DNA from: Lutraria lutraria
Taxonomy: Eukaryota; Mollusca; Bivalvia; Venerida; Mactridae
Length of the DNA stretch: 64,000 bases
Direction of reading: 5' to 3'
NCBI GenBank assembly: GCA_964023205.1
Contig: OZ026850.1
Coordinates: forward strand, 2,812,368 to 2,876,367
Shown here: in pieces, positions 1 to 12,000 of the stretch
Layout of the letters: each line of letters opens with the position of its first letter
How positions within the stretch are numbered: position 1 is the first letter of the stretch
Translations under genes and position numbers: made by a program
Notes under the pieces: generated by a model
What the model was told of the DNA's origin: nothing
The model's database searches: none
The model's input: the letters and a program-made list of their open reading frames with translations, nothing else

Positions 1-448
1 TCAAAACTAGTATAGCCCAAGTATCATTATTGCTATGAAAGTTACCATAGATACTTCAATTAATATTACTTTTTTTTTTAAATGCAAGAGTTGTTGCCCT
101 TGTTTTAAAATAGAAAAATATTAATTTCTGTAAATATTGCACGGTGACTTAAATTTCTTCTTTATCATTTTAGATTGATAATGTGCTATAGCATCTTTTT
201 ACCATGGGTTTTCATTGAAATATGTTTTTCTCTAGTCTTTGAAAAATGGGCTACTCTCATAGACTTCAATGCAAATATAAAGGGCCAATAACTCAAAGGG
301 CTATCTTTTTAAAAAATCTTATGATAAATCATTTTCAATCATGGAAACCTATAAAATTGATAAATATTTCAAAACCTGTCCACTCCTTTTTGAGATAATA
401 ATTGAGGGGCATTAGACTGGGAAGACCTTGATATATACGAGTACATAC

Positions 449-511
449 CTGTTACTACTGTTGATTGTGAGTTTGTTGTCACAGGTACATTCGTCGCCGG
501 CGGTGATATGG
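449..511 (-). CDS. Candidate Thr/Ser-rich exon (uncertain)
   Basis: On the minus strand a polypyrimidine-AG acceptor lies just right of 511 and a GTATGT donor just left of 449. The 63 nt between are open in the phase 1-1 frame and read as a Pro/Thr/Ser-rich stretch (ISPPATNVPVTTN...). This would suit a mucin-like stalk downstream of the Cys-rich exon at 1100-1281. However, that exon already ends in a stop codon, and only a weak donor (A|GTACTG) near its end would join it in phase. It may be an alternative exon, a different gene running off the left edge, or chance. Confidence 0.25.
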
Positions 512-740
512 CTGAAAAAAAAAAGAAATTCTAAATAAATGTCACGTGACGTAATGCGTATAAATTTAACACTATGGAAATATAAGCCAAGCGTTTATGA
601 TCTCTGATTTGTCATCCGCATTAGCCCCTCACCAGCCGGGACCAAATTGCACATGTTAGGATGCACAGAGGATCTACCCAAATGGGGTGAGAAAACTGTC
701 CATCTAGCTCACGGAAGATCGATTGTTCTGCCCTGACCCC

Positions 741-940
741 GAGGTTATAAAATCTCAGCTCAATCTCAGCTCCTAACTCACACGCCCAGCTCAGCTGAGA
801 TTTAAGCTTAGAAAGAGGTTATAAAACTTTCTGACGTTTCGTCTGCACCTAAATAAATTATATATACAATGGATGCTGGTGAACACCGGTCTCAGAAACT
901 TTGCTCACGCTGAGCACTGACTCAGAAGTTGTATAACCTC
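741..940. mobile_element. Short terminal-inverted-repeat element (~200 bp)
   Basis: Ends are inverted: GAGGTTATAAAATCTCAG on the left and its near complement (CTCAGAAGTTGTATAACCTC) on the right. Internal CAGCT/AGCTG palindromes lie around 755-805. No ORF. This is a MITE-like non-autonomous element. Confidence 0.45.
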
Positions 941-954
941 GACATATCCCGAGT

Positions 955-1042
955 TCGGTCTCACCCAACAACAGTCACCTCCTTACAACAGCCATTTTTG
1001 ACTTTCCTATTGGTGGCTGTTGTAGGGAGGTTGCACTGTACA
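955..1042. repeat. Copy of the 'ACAACCTC' dispersed palindromic family (variant)
   Basis: The sequence runs from CAACAACAGTCACCTCC to GGAGGTTGCACTGTA with arms able to pair (ACAGCCA / TGGCTGT). The same variant recurs at 5229-5312. Confidence 0.45.
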
Positions 1043-1099
1043 CATTTTCTCTATTTGATAATATAGAGCGCTTCGAAAGTTAGGTCGATATGTAGGTTT

Positions 1100-3720
1100 T
1101 TAAGATGGTTTAAGAAATTCAGTACTTGAACATGTTCCGACGTAAGCTCTGTACTTATCCCAGGATATTGCGTTACACGTGGAATTATCGGCTGTTAGAC
1201 AACATGTTTCTAGTTCACCTCCGGGATAGTCTGGTGCACAAGATAAACCACACGCTGTAAACTGTGCCACGGAGTGGTACTCTAAAATAATGTCCAAAAA
1301 TGAATTTTATCCATATTATGATGAATATGATGATACTGATGATGATGATGATGATGATGAACTTGATGATACTGATGAACTTGATGATACTGATGATGAT
1401 GATACTGATGAACTTGATGATACTGATGATGTTGATGATACTGATGTTGATGATACTGATGAACTTGATGATACTGATGAAGATGAATATGATGATACTG
1501 ATGATGTTGATGATGATGATACTGATGTTGATGATACTGATGAACTTGATGATACTGATGAAGATGAATATGATGATACTGATGATAATGATGATACTGA
1601 TGATGATACTGATGAACTTGATGATACTGATGAACTTGATGATACTGATGAAGATGAATATGATGATACTGATGATGTTGATGATGATGATACTGATGTT
1701 GATGATACTGATGAACTTGATGATACTGATGAAGATGAATATGATGATACTGATGATAATGATGATACTGATGTTGATGATACTGATGAACTTGATGATA
1801 CTGATGAAGATGAATATGATGATACTGATGATAATGATGATACTGATGTTGATGATACTGATGAACTTGATGATACTGATGATGATGATACTGATGATGA
1901 TGATGATACTGATGTTGATGATACTGATGAACTTGATGATACTGATGAAGATGAATATGATGATACTGATGATGATGATGATACTGATGAACTTGATGAT
2001 GCTGCTGATGAAGATGGTGATGATGATTATGATGATGAAAGTGCTAGTGATGCTGATAATGGTAATAGTGATGATGAATATAATAGTGGTGATAATAATG
2101 ATATTGATGGTCTGTGAAAATAATGGTGAGGGTGGTGGTGATGATGATGATGTTGATGTTGTTGATAATGATGATGATGTCTATGATGATGGTGATAATG
2201 GCAAGGATGATAACCATACTTGATTTTAGTTCACATTTGCAAATGACTAACAATTTATTCAACATACATGTAATTGTAATTCAGGACTGTAGGTCTGAAG
2301 TCGTCGAATTTCATACCCTAGTGATGTGCAGGCATCGCTTAAAAGATAACTAAACGTACAGTGGAATCTGTTTTGTCTCATTTGTTTCACACATAAGATA
2401 TTCTACAGAATGATCGGGCTAGCATTAGTTAGTCACACAGGACCATTGGATGAGGCTATCCTAAAAAATTGTTTTTTGTGGTTAGTTGACCAAACTTTTA
2501 ACAGTGAGTAGGATGGTAGACGTATTATTGTTAACATTATATGCTTACAAGTACAGAAAATTAAAAAAACTGTGATAAAGAACAAAAAAGTTTATCGAAA
2601 TCGCTAAAAATGTTTGGGTCATATTTTTGTGAGTTGTTAGTGTAGCAGCAAGCCAACTTTTTTAAGGATGGCCTGTGTCAGAACTTTTGGACTTTTGTTA
2701 AACGGAATCAAATTTGAGTAAAACTTTTACTTACGACCTCCTAAGTCATCCAAGATAAATCTCTGAGATATGTCCTTTTCTTAAATAGAAAAATTATTCA
2801 TAAACTTAGATCACATCTTAAGCACAAAACGACACGCTAAGCACATACAAACATGTTTAAAACATTACGTCACGTTTAAAACATTACGTCACGTTTAGAA
2901 AATTACGTCACATTTAGAACATAACATCACGTTTAGAACATAACGTCACGTTTAGAACATAATGCCACGTTTGGAACATAACGTCACCTTTAGAACATAA
3001 CGTCACGTTAAGAACATATCGTCTTATTTAAAACATAATGTCACATTTAGAACATAACATCACGTTCAGAACATAACGTTACGTTTAGAATATAACGTCA
3101 CGTTTAGAACTTATCGTCACGTTTAGAACATAATGTCACGTTTAGAATATAAAGTCATGTTTAGAACATAACGTCACGTTTAGATCATAATGCCACGTTT
3201 GGAACATAACGTCACCTTTAGAACATAACGTCACGTTAAGAACATAACGTCATATTTAAAACATAATTTCACATTTAGAATATAACATCACGTTCAGAAC
3301 ATAACGTTACGTTTAGAATATAACGTCATGTTTAGAACTTATCGTCACGTTTAAAACATAATGTCACGTTTAGAACATAACGTCACGTTTAGAATATAAA
3401 ATCACGTTTAGAACATAACGTCACGTTTAGAACATTACGTCACGTTTAAAACATTACGTCACGTTTAGAACGTTATGTTACGTTTAAAACATTACGTCAC
3501 GTTTAGAACATAACGTCACGTTTAGAACTTAATGTCACGTTCAGATCATAACACTCGGCACATAAAGTCATAAAAAAATCAATTAAAAACAAATGCGTAC
3601 TGGGGTTACGTTAATTAAAGTTAGTGCATATCTGTGAAGTACTAACACAAAGGTCAAACAAAGATTCGAACTTACCATGAAAGCAATTAACGGCCCACAC
3701 AGTACAGAGGATGTAAATAC
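1100..3720 (-). CDS. Partial gene: Cys-rich, PAN-like secreted protein (two exons seen)
   Basis: Two minus-strand exons fit together in phase: 3720..3676 (acceptor TTACAG, donor GTAAGT, phase 1 to 1) and 1281..1100 (acceptor TATTTTAG, ending in TAA at 1100-1102). The first reads IYILCTVWAVNCFH, which looks like the hydrophobic half of a signal peptide. The second gives 59 residues with eight cysteines or so, including a CC pair and the block CNAISWDKYRAYVGTC, which resembles the C..-isy-...C part of PAN/apple domains. I could not find the exon carrying the start codon, which should lie to the right of 3720. The intron between the two exons contains the large GAT repeat and the 19-bp array. 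The product is probably extracellular; its function is unknown. The exon pairing is inferred from phase only. Confidence 0.42.
1290..2117 (+). repeat. Higher-order GAT/ACT trinucleotide repeat with a 275-codon acidic reading frame
   Basis: About 800 bp are built from GAT triplets interrupted by ACT, GAA, CTT, GTT and TAT in a recurring longer pattern (DDTDELDDTDEDEYDD). An ATG-initiated frame of 275 codons runs through it, made almost only of D, T, E, L and Y. The last ~45 codons are less regular. A second frame is also open for 307 codons (Met/Leu/Ile), as expected for an uninterrupted triplet repeat, so openness is weak evidence for coding. The tract lies inside an intron of the minus-strand partial gene. 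I call it a satellite, not a gene. Confidence 0.7.
2118..2850. other. No gene seen; tail of GAT repeat, then unique AT-rich DNA
   Basis: Degenerate GAT/GTT repeat continues to about 2215. The remainder is AT-rich sequence without a convincing exon on either strand. It falls within the intron of the partial minus-strand gene. Confidence 0.5.
2851..3555. repeat. Tandem array of a ~19-bp unit (ACGTCACGTTTAGAACATA)
   Basis: Roughly 37 head-to-tail copies with point variation. About sixteen copies contain an intact ACGTCAC, i.e. the TGACGT half-site of CRE/ATF binding elements on the other strand. No ORF. Confidence 0.85.
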
Positions 3721-3794
3721 CTGTAAGCGTAAGAAACCTAGATCTATAAATTACATTTCTTATCAAGCATGTATACATACGTAGCACATACGAA

Positions 3795-3972
3795 ATATAC
3801 AGTACAACCTATGAACAGCAACAACTTTGAGCAACAACCTCCCTTCAACAACAGCATGTTTTTCCAACTGTACGATTTCAATACTCTCAACCTCTCTAGA
3901 GCAACAACCTCTCAACAACAGCATACTTTTGCAACTCCCAAAGAGTGTTGTTTTGGAGAGGTCACACCTAAC
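3795..3972. mobile_element. 'ACAACCTC' palindromic element, copy 1
   Basis: Contains the family landmarks GAGCAACAACCTC...CAACAACAGCAT...CTAGAGCAACAACCTCTC and the closing CCCAAAGAGTGTTGTTTTGGAGAGG. The ends are inverted relative to each other. Confidence 0.5.
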
Positions 3973-4874
3973 ATCAAAAGCTTAGTTCAACACCACCCAC
4001 GAATAAAGAGCATTTGGGAGTAAACACACTCATTAACCTTTGAATAAAGTCCGCTCCTAAAATAGACAATTTTTACACTCCAAAAAATGGCTGTTATCGG
4101 TAGCTTTTACAGTAGAGTACTATTCTGTTACGTGTCAGGCCATTAATGATATGACGATCTTTAACTTAGGCCTAAACACAATTTTTTGTTTCTGGTTACC
4201 TGTCATATCCTAACCCCCGCGGCCCTTAAACTCCTTATCAGGCATCAACATTCTTACTTATTTACCTTTCTATACGCATAATAGAATAATAATAAATAAG
4301 ACGCTGTATTAGTTATATGCATAAGCGCCCGGTGACAGCTTGGCTTAACCTCAGACGGACGGATGGGCGGACAGACGGACAATCAAACAATAACTTGTAG
4401 TCTCCAACATCAATTTATGCCCGTTACCTACTTCCCTACCCTATTTCTAATGAGCATGAAACCAGAAACAAACCATTAGTTCACGCCTAAGTTTGTCCAA
4501 CTACACTTTCGAAGTCTATCCAACACTTAGAATCAGTTATAATGTTCAGGTCCGGAAGTTAATCACGATAGATGAACTATTCAATTAGTAACAATAGTAA
4601 GAGAGAAAGAAACGTATGTACCGGTAGTGTATAGCATATTTGAAGACTGTGTCACCGACTTAAAACATACATCTAAGTCGGTATAATAGATACACATGAA
4701 GAGGTCATATTACAGACAGAATCTTTTAGCGATAAGAAATTTAAGAAGTTCACACTATTTTATCTTTCTTTATAAAGATCGTAATTACCATAAATAAACT
4801 TTTAAAAGACCCAGTCGTAATTAGTATGATTTAAAAACTCCTTAGATACCAAAATCCGAGCTTAATATAAGTCA

Positions 4875-4995
4875 TACCTGTGAACAAAGGCCAGCCTTAG
4901 GAAAGACATAATGCGGCCTTTATTGACAGGTGGTCTGTATTTGGAGGTAACTTTTTTTCTAGATAATCAATTACAGTATTTTGTATAGCGACCAA
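4875..4995. mobile_element. 'CCTGTGAACAAAGGCC' palindromic element (partial)
   Basis: Left half of a family seen about thirteen times here. Landmarks are CCTGTGAACAAAGGCC, then GGCCTTTATTGACAGGTGG, then GATAATCAAT. The right half is replaced by other sequence. Confidence 0.5.
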
Positions 4996-5089
4996 TTGGA
5001 GATGGTCGCTACACAGATTTGACTGCATACGATGGATGATCAACAAGTTGAAAACTACAGTGTAACCTCCAAGAATGGTCATCTCCGAA

Positions 5090-5312
5090 CAACAGCCACC
5101 TCCCTGTTACAGTCAGTATACTAGCAACCTAAATTGACGTTTTACTCTATTTTCACTCTCTCAACAACAGTCACCTCCCTGTTACAGTCAGTATACTAGC
5201 AACCTAAATTGACGTTTTACTCTATTTTCACTCTCTCAACAATAGCCACCTCCTTACAACAGCCATTTTTGTCCTTCCCATTTATGGCTGTTGTAGGGGG
5301 GCTGTACTGTAG
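5090..5312. repeat. Two 66-bp tandem copies plus an 'ACAACCTC'-family variant
   Basis: A block of about 66 bp starting CAACAACAGTCACCTCCCTG is repeated directly at 5095 and 5161. It is followed by the palindromic variant CAACAATAGCCACCTCC...TGGCTGTTGTAGGGGGGCTGTACTGTA. Confidence 0.6.
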
Positions 5313-6066
5313 AGGAAATTTTGTCAACCGTTCTAACACGTATATATTGGGGTGGTCACTTAAAAAGATCGTTTTTACTATGAGGTGGTCGATTTCTTAA
5401 TGCGGTCGTAGTCCAGACTTCTTCACAAACAAGTTATCACGCATTAAAGCAGACGAGGGAATGTAATAGTAAAATATATGTACGTGTATCAAAAACAGGG
5501 ATCAGGAAAAAAGAGATAGGCTAGGCATCTCTTTGCAATATCGTTTTAATAACACGATTGTGATCATTAGTAGGGCCTAGTTCCAACGCTTATCTGAAAA
5601 ACACTATCAATATTTCTGACGCAACCTTTTCTGTGATAGATTATTACTCGCGAGGCAATTGTGAATTCTAGATTACATTATACCAGTGCTAAGCGCATGA
5701 ATGAATTAACTGTGAATTAATTTATATGGAAACACGTTCATGCCATTTAATTCTAACATGTCCATTTGTTAGATTGCCTGAACAAAGATGAAAGCGGCGT
5801 TATGTATATGAATAATTTATGGCACACTTTTTCCTACTTTGTTGCAAATAAAACGCGGTCCCGTAAGTGAGAATAATAATATATTTGGCGGTATCGGGAT
5901 TTAACTGACATTTCAAGATGTATCAATATAATTGTCACACACTTGATAATAATTCATTATTCTATCTATCTAATTTTCACGTGGCTATTGAACCATTTTA
6001 CTCCACATCGGGCGTTTAGTAACGCGAGAAGGAATTGTTCAAACACACGGCTTCCAATGAGCCAAA
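5313..6066. other. Upstream region of the DEG/ENaC gene; nothing else seen
   Basis: AT-rich single-copy-looking sequence. A very short upstream ORF (ATG at 6057, seven codons to a TAA at 6075-6077) overlaps the channel start codon in another frame. I cannot place a promoter. Confidence 0.4.
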
Positions 6067-9000
6067 ATGGAGTCTAAAAAGACTCAAGGATTTTTGGACG
6101 TTTTGAAAGAATTCGCAGAGTCAAGCACGTGGCATGGAATTCCAAAAATAGCGTCATCACGACAGTTGGCTGTGAAAATATTGTGGTGTATTTTACTTAT
6201 GTGTGCGTTCTGTGCTGTCACTACACAACTGTACTCACTTTTCACGTAAGTAAATAAAACATTTCAAGATTTGGGGAAAGGATTTATAAAACATATTTAA
6301 GCCCCATTAGCTTTTTGCTGTAGAAAAAATATATGCAAAAACAATTAATTGCTGATATCATCCCATAACTATTACTGACGAAACAAGCCCTTTTTCACTT
6401 TTATTTTTGCTTTTGTAAACTTGAAATATGTAGGGCTCGTGACGTCACTTTACTACGTGTGCATAGCATGACTGCGAGAAAACACAGGTGTTCTATAAAT
6501 AGTTTTTTTCAAATGATATTGAAAAAAAATACGATAGTGGTTTCGGAAACAGTTTTTCTTGCTATAAAGTATGCACTGGAGGATAACATACCGGATTCCT
6601 CTGTTATAGAACAAACAGGAACTATTAGGACCAATACATTTATAAGCTTATGGGACTTTAAGTGACTGTGTTTAATCTCACTACCCTTTTCTCTAATAAT
6701 TCATCATCATTGTTTTCTAAGACCACCCTGTGAACCAAGGTCATTCTTTTAAAAGCCCTCGTTGATAAATAAAAAAGGTCACCTGTCAATAAAGTTCACA
6801 TTACGTTTTTCCCAAGGATGGCCTTTGTTCACAGGTTTGACTATAGGACATTTTTATAATTATGCTGGTAAATAATGAAAAATACGAAATTCTAGTAAAT
6901 CAATGACTGATTCCTTGTTTTCACTAAAATGACCATAACCGTGGGATAGGTCGTTTAACAACAGATAGAATAAACAAAGATGGTTTTCGTATTAGGTTTT
7001 TAATTTATCTACAATTCACGCGGTTTCGTATTTCAGGACGTTCCGTTCATACCCGGTCCAGACGACAGTCTCTCTAGAATTTACGCAGCTTCAATTTCCG
7101 GCTATTTCTTTCTGCAACATGAACCCGGTAAAGAAATCGCAGTTGAAACTGTCACCAACGCTAAGAGACACGATCTACCCGAAGGTATAGAAACGTAACA
7201 ATAAGTTAAATTTTGCATGTTTTAGGCGTAAAAAATATGTTTGTTTCTGTCTCATTAACATAAGATACTGTGGAATCATTAATTTTCGTTGGTGGTTTAA
7301 TTTCGTGGATTTCGTGGGTCGGCTCATCTATGAAACTAAATACCCACGAATTTAAATGCAGAGATAAGGCATTTTTCAAAAATCAAAATCCACGAATTTA
7401 CGACCCACGAAATAGTTATTTTAGTAAAAACCACGAAATATGAGCCTAACGAAAATAAATGAACATACAATATGTAACTAAGAAAGAGATTTAAAAGAAA
7501 TTCATTTCCATTTTATTTATTATTCTTGAAAGCGCGCGGAAAGGTAAAGAAATCGAGACAGTGGACGTGCCGTTCCTCGGGCTTAATAACAATCAGAGGT
7601 CACGGGTAGATATTAGGGTATGTCAGAAAACAAGAAACAACCATTTTTACGCCTTAGAAGCACAAATTTATCTTCTAGTTGTTTCTTTTGAAAATTTTGA
7701 TCTTAAAAAAACTACCAGGAAATTATTTTTTCTAAATACAAATCATGCGCCATTCTGCACACCTCAGTAACTTCCGTGTGTACATTTTTTGGACAAATTC
7801 CAATAGGCATAATTCATGTTTTTCGAGAAACGGAAAAAACAGGAAGTTATTAGTGCGAAGTCTTTACCGTAAATATATTTAAAATAAGATCGGATGTTCG
7901 GATAATCGGTTGTCAAAAATAATTTTAAGGGGACTATGTCGTCTTACGGTCTTTTAATGACAATATCTAGCTCCACTATTTTCCAGCTTAAAATGTTTCT
8001 GTTACCATATGCAATGATCATTCAATGTTTTTAAAAAAGCATGAAAGAGTTTTCATTTTTCTTATTTGTCTTAGTGCAAAAAAATGGAATCTGTAGCAAA
8101 CGTTTTATGCTCAAATGTCGTGAAATGACACCAACTGTTGGTGCGATGTCAAATTTCTTTCGTGATGTTATTGTTAATGAATAGACAATACATGTATGTA
8201 AATACATGTAAATATGCAAAAGATATTCTCATTCAGAATATAGGTTCGTGAAATTGTGACGAGCAGAATTTGTCGCTGATAAAAATGTTCATACTTATTT
8301 CAGAGACGCAAGGCTAAACAGAAAAAGAAACAGACAGCGCTTCGAGAAAAAAGAGATATTGAAATGTTTAACGTAACTATGTCTGGTTCAATGAATGAAT
8401 CACAGCTGTATAATATGATAAAGGAATTTAAAAAGGATTACGTAAAAACTGGAAGTGTTGAAACGCCGACGTACTTTGGCGGCGAAACTAATCAAACGTT
8501 CACATTTTTCAGTAGTGGCGGGAATGAAAATTTTACTTACTCCAGTAGCGACGGTGGCGAATTGTTCCGCTTTTTTAGTGATGGCAATGAAGAAACGCCG
8601 AACGTTTTTAGCGGTGTCAGTAACAAAACTTTGACTGATTTCTTCGGCGACAATAATGTTACCTTCACAAAATATGAAATAGTCACTTACGATACTGTGG
8701 AAGACGTGACACCATCATCACAATCTCCTCTAGATATCTTCCCTGACGAGTTTGATGAATATGAATATATATATGACTGGGACAATGATTTTGACGAATG
8801 GGAGACCTTCATGGACCCCTTCGGACCCTATGATTCGTTTGGGGAATATACTGATTTCTATCCTGATGACATTGTTAGTAACGAAACAACGTGAGTACCA
8901 AGTGACTTTGTTATACCACGTGACTCTGTTTTACAGAGTGACGTCGTTTTACCGTGTGACTCTGTTTTCCATCGTGACCCTGTTTTAATTACCGCGTGTC

Positions 9001-12000
9001 TCTGTTTCACCACGTGAGAATTTTTGACAAGCCACTGTGTTTGTTTAACGCTATTATAATTTAACAACAATAGTCATAATTAAAATACAGTCAAGCCTGT
9101 GAACAAAGGTCAAATTTGAGAAAGACGTGATGTGGCTTTTATTGACGGATGGCCTCTGTTCGGGGGTTCTTTTGTTCCAAATAATCAATGATAGTTTTGG
9201 TATGACCTTTATTCACAGGGTGACCTTTATTTTGTAGGTGGCCGGTCACAAAGGCTTGACTATATTATTAATGAATGTCTTATTAAGATGCGTTTTAAAC
9301 ATAAACAAGTGAATCAATTTTTTTAGACATTAAACAGAATTTCATAGAAATATTTCAATTAAGAGTTTGTATATGTCTGAGGAATGGTACATTCACATTT
9401 TGCCCTATCGCAATCCTTTAAAGAACAAATTTTGCTCTAAGAAAAAAGATCAATAAAAATCCATGCATACCTTCACTATTTCTAATGAGTATGTATCCAG
9501 AAACAAGCATTTTTTACGCCTAATCATGTTTTAAATGTATTTTGTGAAAGCGAAAGCCCGCCATCTAAAGAAGATGAACCAGAATTATTCCAAGACCCCC
9601 AGGATAAGTGGGAGGAGAGAGCTACCAGGATAAAGACGCTGTACAGAAACGAGTCATTGTAAGAAAGCAGTTTCATCTATATAACTTTGAAACCCCACTT
9701 ATCAATGTGTCTTGTTTATATTTTTATACCCCTGTATCGATAGATCGGGTGCATATTGTTTTTAACCTGTCTCATTTTCTGTTCGTCGGTCTGTTTGTAC
9801 CAAACTTTAACCTTACCTATAAAATCAAAACGATTCCACCTACACTCATCAAACTTCATATGGTGGTTCCTCATGACCACTGCATGGCTTGTGTATTTTC
9901 AGGTCAATGGGAAAAAGGTCAGGGTCACGGAATCACATCTTCTTTTCCTTTACTACTCCAATATTATAGACTTCAATGCAAATTTTAAGGAACGATAACT
10001 CAAACGATTGTACATGCATGAAGTTGATTTTGAAAAAAATAACTCGAAGCAAATTGTTTTTGTATAAGAATCAGAATTTTAACAAAATTAATATATTTTT
10101 TTGACAATGTGGGTATCGAACTAAAGCTAACAATTTACTTGAGTGGTTATTTGAGCAATTTAGTCCCGAAAACGAAAAGTAAACAATATATCAATTAGCG
10201 GTAGAATCAATGTTAATGTGTCCGATATTTTTAAATATTTCAGTAAAAAATAAATATGTATATATTTATATTTTATCATCAAGCTGAATCTGAGGCTTTC
10301 TATTATATAATATATGTAATATATTGATTAATATCACGCATTTTTCCTCTCTAAGCAACGTCACTATATCTTCTTGACGTCAATGTCATTTCCTCTTTGA
10401 GGAACAATTTATCAATAATATCAACACCGGTGAAGACGAATATGCTGAAACATTTTTGTAATAAATGGCAGTTAATTAAATCATGTTTTATGGTTTTACA
10501 TTTATATGCATTTACATGTATATACAAAATCTTTCAGGGAAACTCGTAAAACAATGGGACATCAGAAAACAGATCTAATTCAACAAGCCTTGTTTTCTAA
10601 GAGAGCACAGAACATTTCGTAAGTATTCAGGTCTTTTTTATCCAATCAGGTAACACGCAGTCTGGCTTATCAGGTATGTTTTTTTGTACAACTGTATGTA
10701 ATACCCTCGTCACACCGGACTTGCGTCCTAGCTGCGTCTTAAACAGTCAAAATGAGGAGGTCGCGCCGATGGTCGCATTTAGAACGCCAGTGATTTTTCT
10801 AAAATAAATCCAGATTTCGGTCACCCGTCGCACGTGGGTCATGTTTTTTTGCGGTCTGAACATGTGCCGCGTTCTTCGAGTTCCTACCGAGTCTGGACAC
10901 CGAACCTCAGCGTTTACTTTTTTATCACGTCCAAAGTACACGTCGTCACTCTGCGTCCTTAGAGTCCAAGCGGCGTTCTCTTGTGTTCTCCCAATACGAC
11001 CCACGGCGTTCGCCTTGTCCATGTCGTGTCCTGGGTCGCCGTAGGATCGCAATAAAGACGCGAGTCCGGTGTGACGGGGATATAACGGTTTATCTTCAAT
11101 GATTATTAAGGGTCGGTAGGACTGTGGAACTTTCTCTTTCAAATAAATAGTTCATACCAAATTAAAAATATCGTCAAGAAATAATTGATTTACAGCGAAA
11201 AAGGTCAAAAGTCAGCATTAAGTATATCGGAAACCAGCAGCTTTTTCAAGACGCCATGTTTTTTTGCAGGTACCCGACTTACTCTTATTTTCCCATATAG
11301 CCCTAGACTTTTTGTTAGAGCCGGGAAACGCTACCTCCACAGATGAATATTTTACCTTTCCGCAAAAAAATCCCTCGCTTTACCTACTAGCATGCTAGTA
11401 CCTAGATACGATATTTTTAAAATGCATGTAACCAGAAACAAACATTATTACTCCTAACCTAAGGACAAATTTTGTCTCCTAATTTCAGAAAGTATTTTAG
11501 CCATTTTTCATCAACGAAATATGGTAATTGTTACACGCTGGATAACACGAAATATCGGGCTCTACAGAGCGGGCTTGAACATGGTAAATATAGACTTTTT
11601 AGGAGAAATCTATTAATAGAACGTGACGACATACTCATTTACATTTATGACGTCATTTATCATCACATCCGGGTATTTCGTGTTGCCTGGGTTGTGATTG
11701 CCTAGATAAATTGTCTGTTTTAAAGTCATATACTATAGTATCCGTTTGTTAAGGGATTTGGGAAACTTCTTGGGTCCGCTTTGTGAAATGGAAGAAAGTA
11801 TTTCAGGCTAACACTGTTTTGACAAAACTTGCCATTCATTTTCAGTATCTTCTATTAGCAGTACATTCAGCACTTTGATCTTATCATTCAGGTATACAGC
11901 TTACGTTGTACTTGGAAGTTGACGAATATATTGAGAACCATTCCACCGGATATGGAATCCGAATGGTGTTTCATGAGCCGGGAACCTTCCCTCTACCAAC

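Noticed and set aside
1300..2223. 307-codon Met/Leu/Ile frame across the GAT repeat
   Set aside because: A shadow frame of an uninterrupted triplet repeat, with no protein-like composition.
2851..3555. CRISPR-like array
   Set aside because: Units are head-to-tail with no unique spacers, in an animal genome. It is a satellite.
10747..11142. 131-codon minus-strand frame
   Set aside because: Covers the CACACCGGAC element. No likeness to a transposase or other protein.
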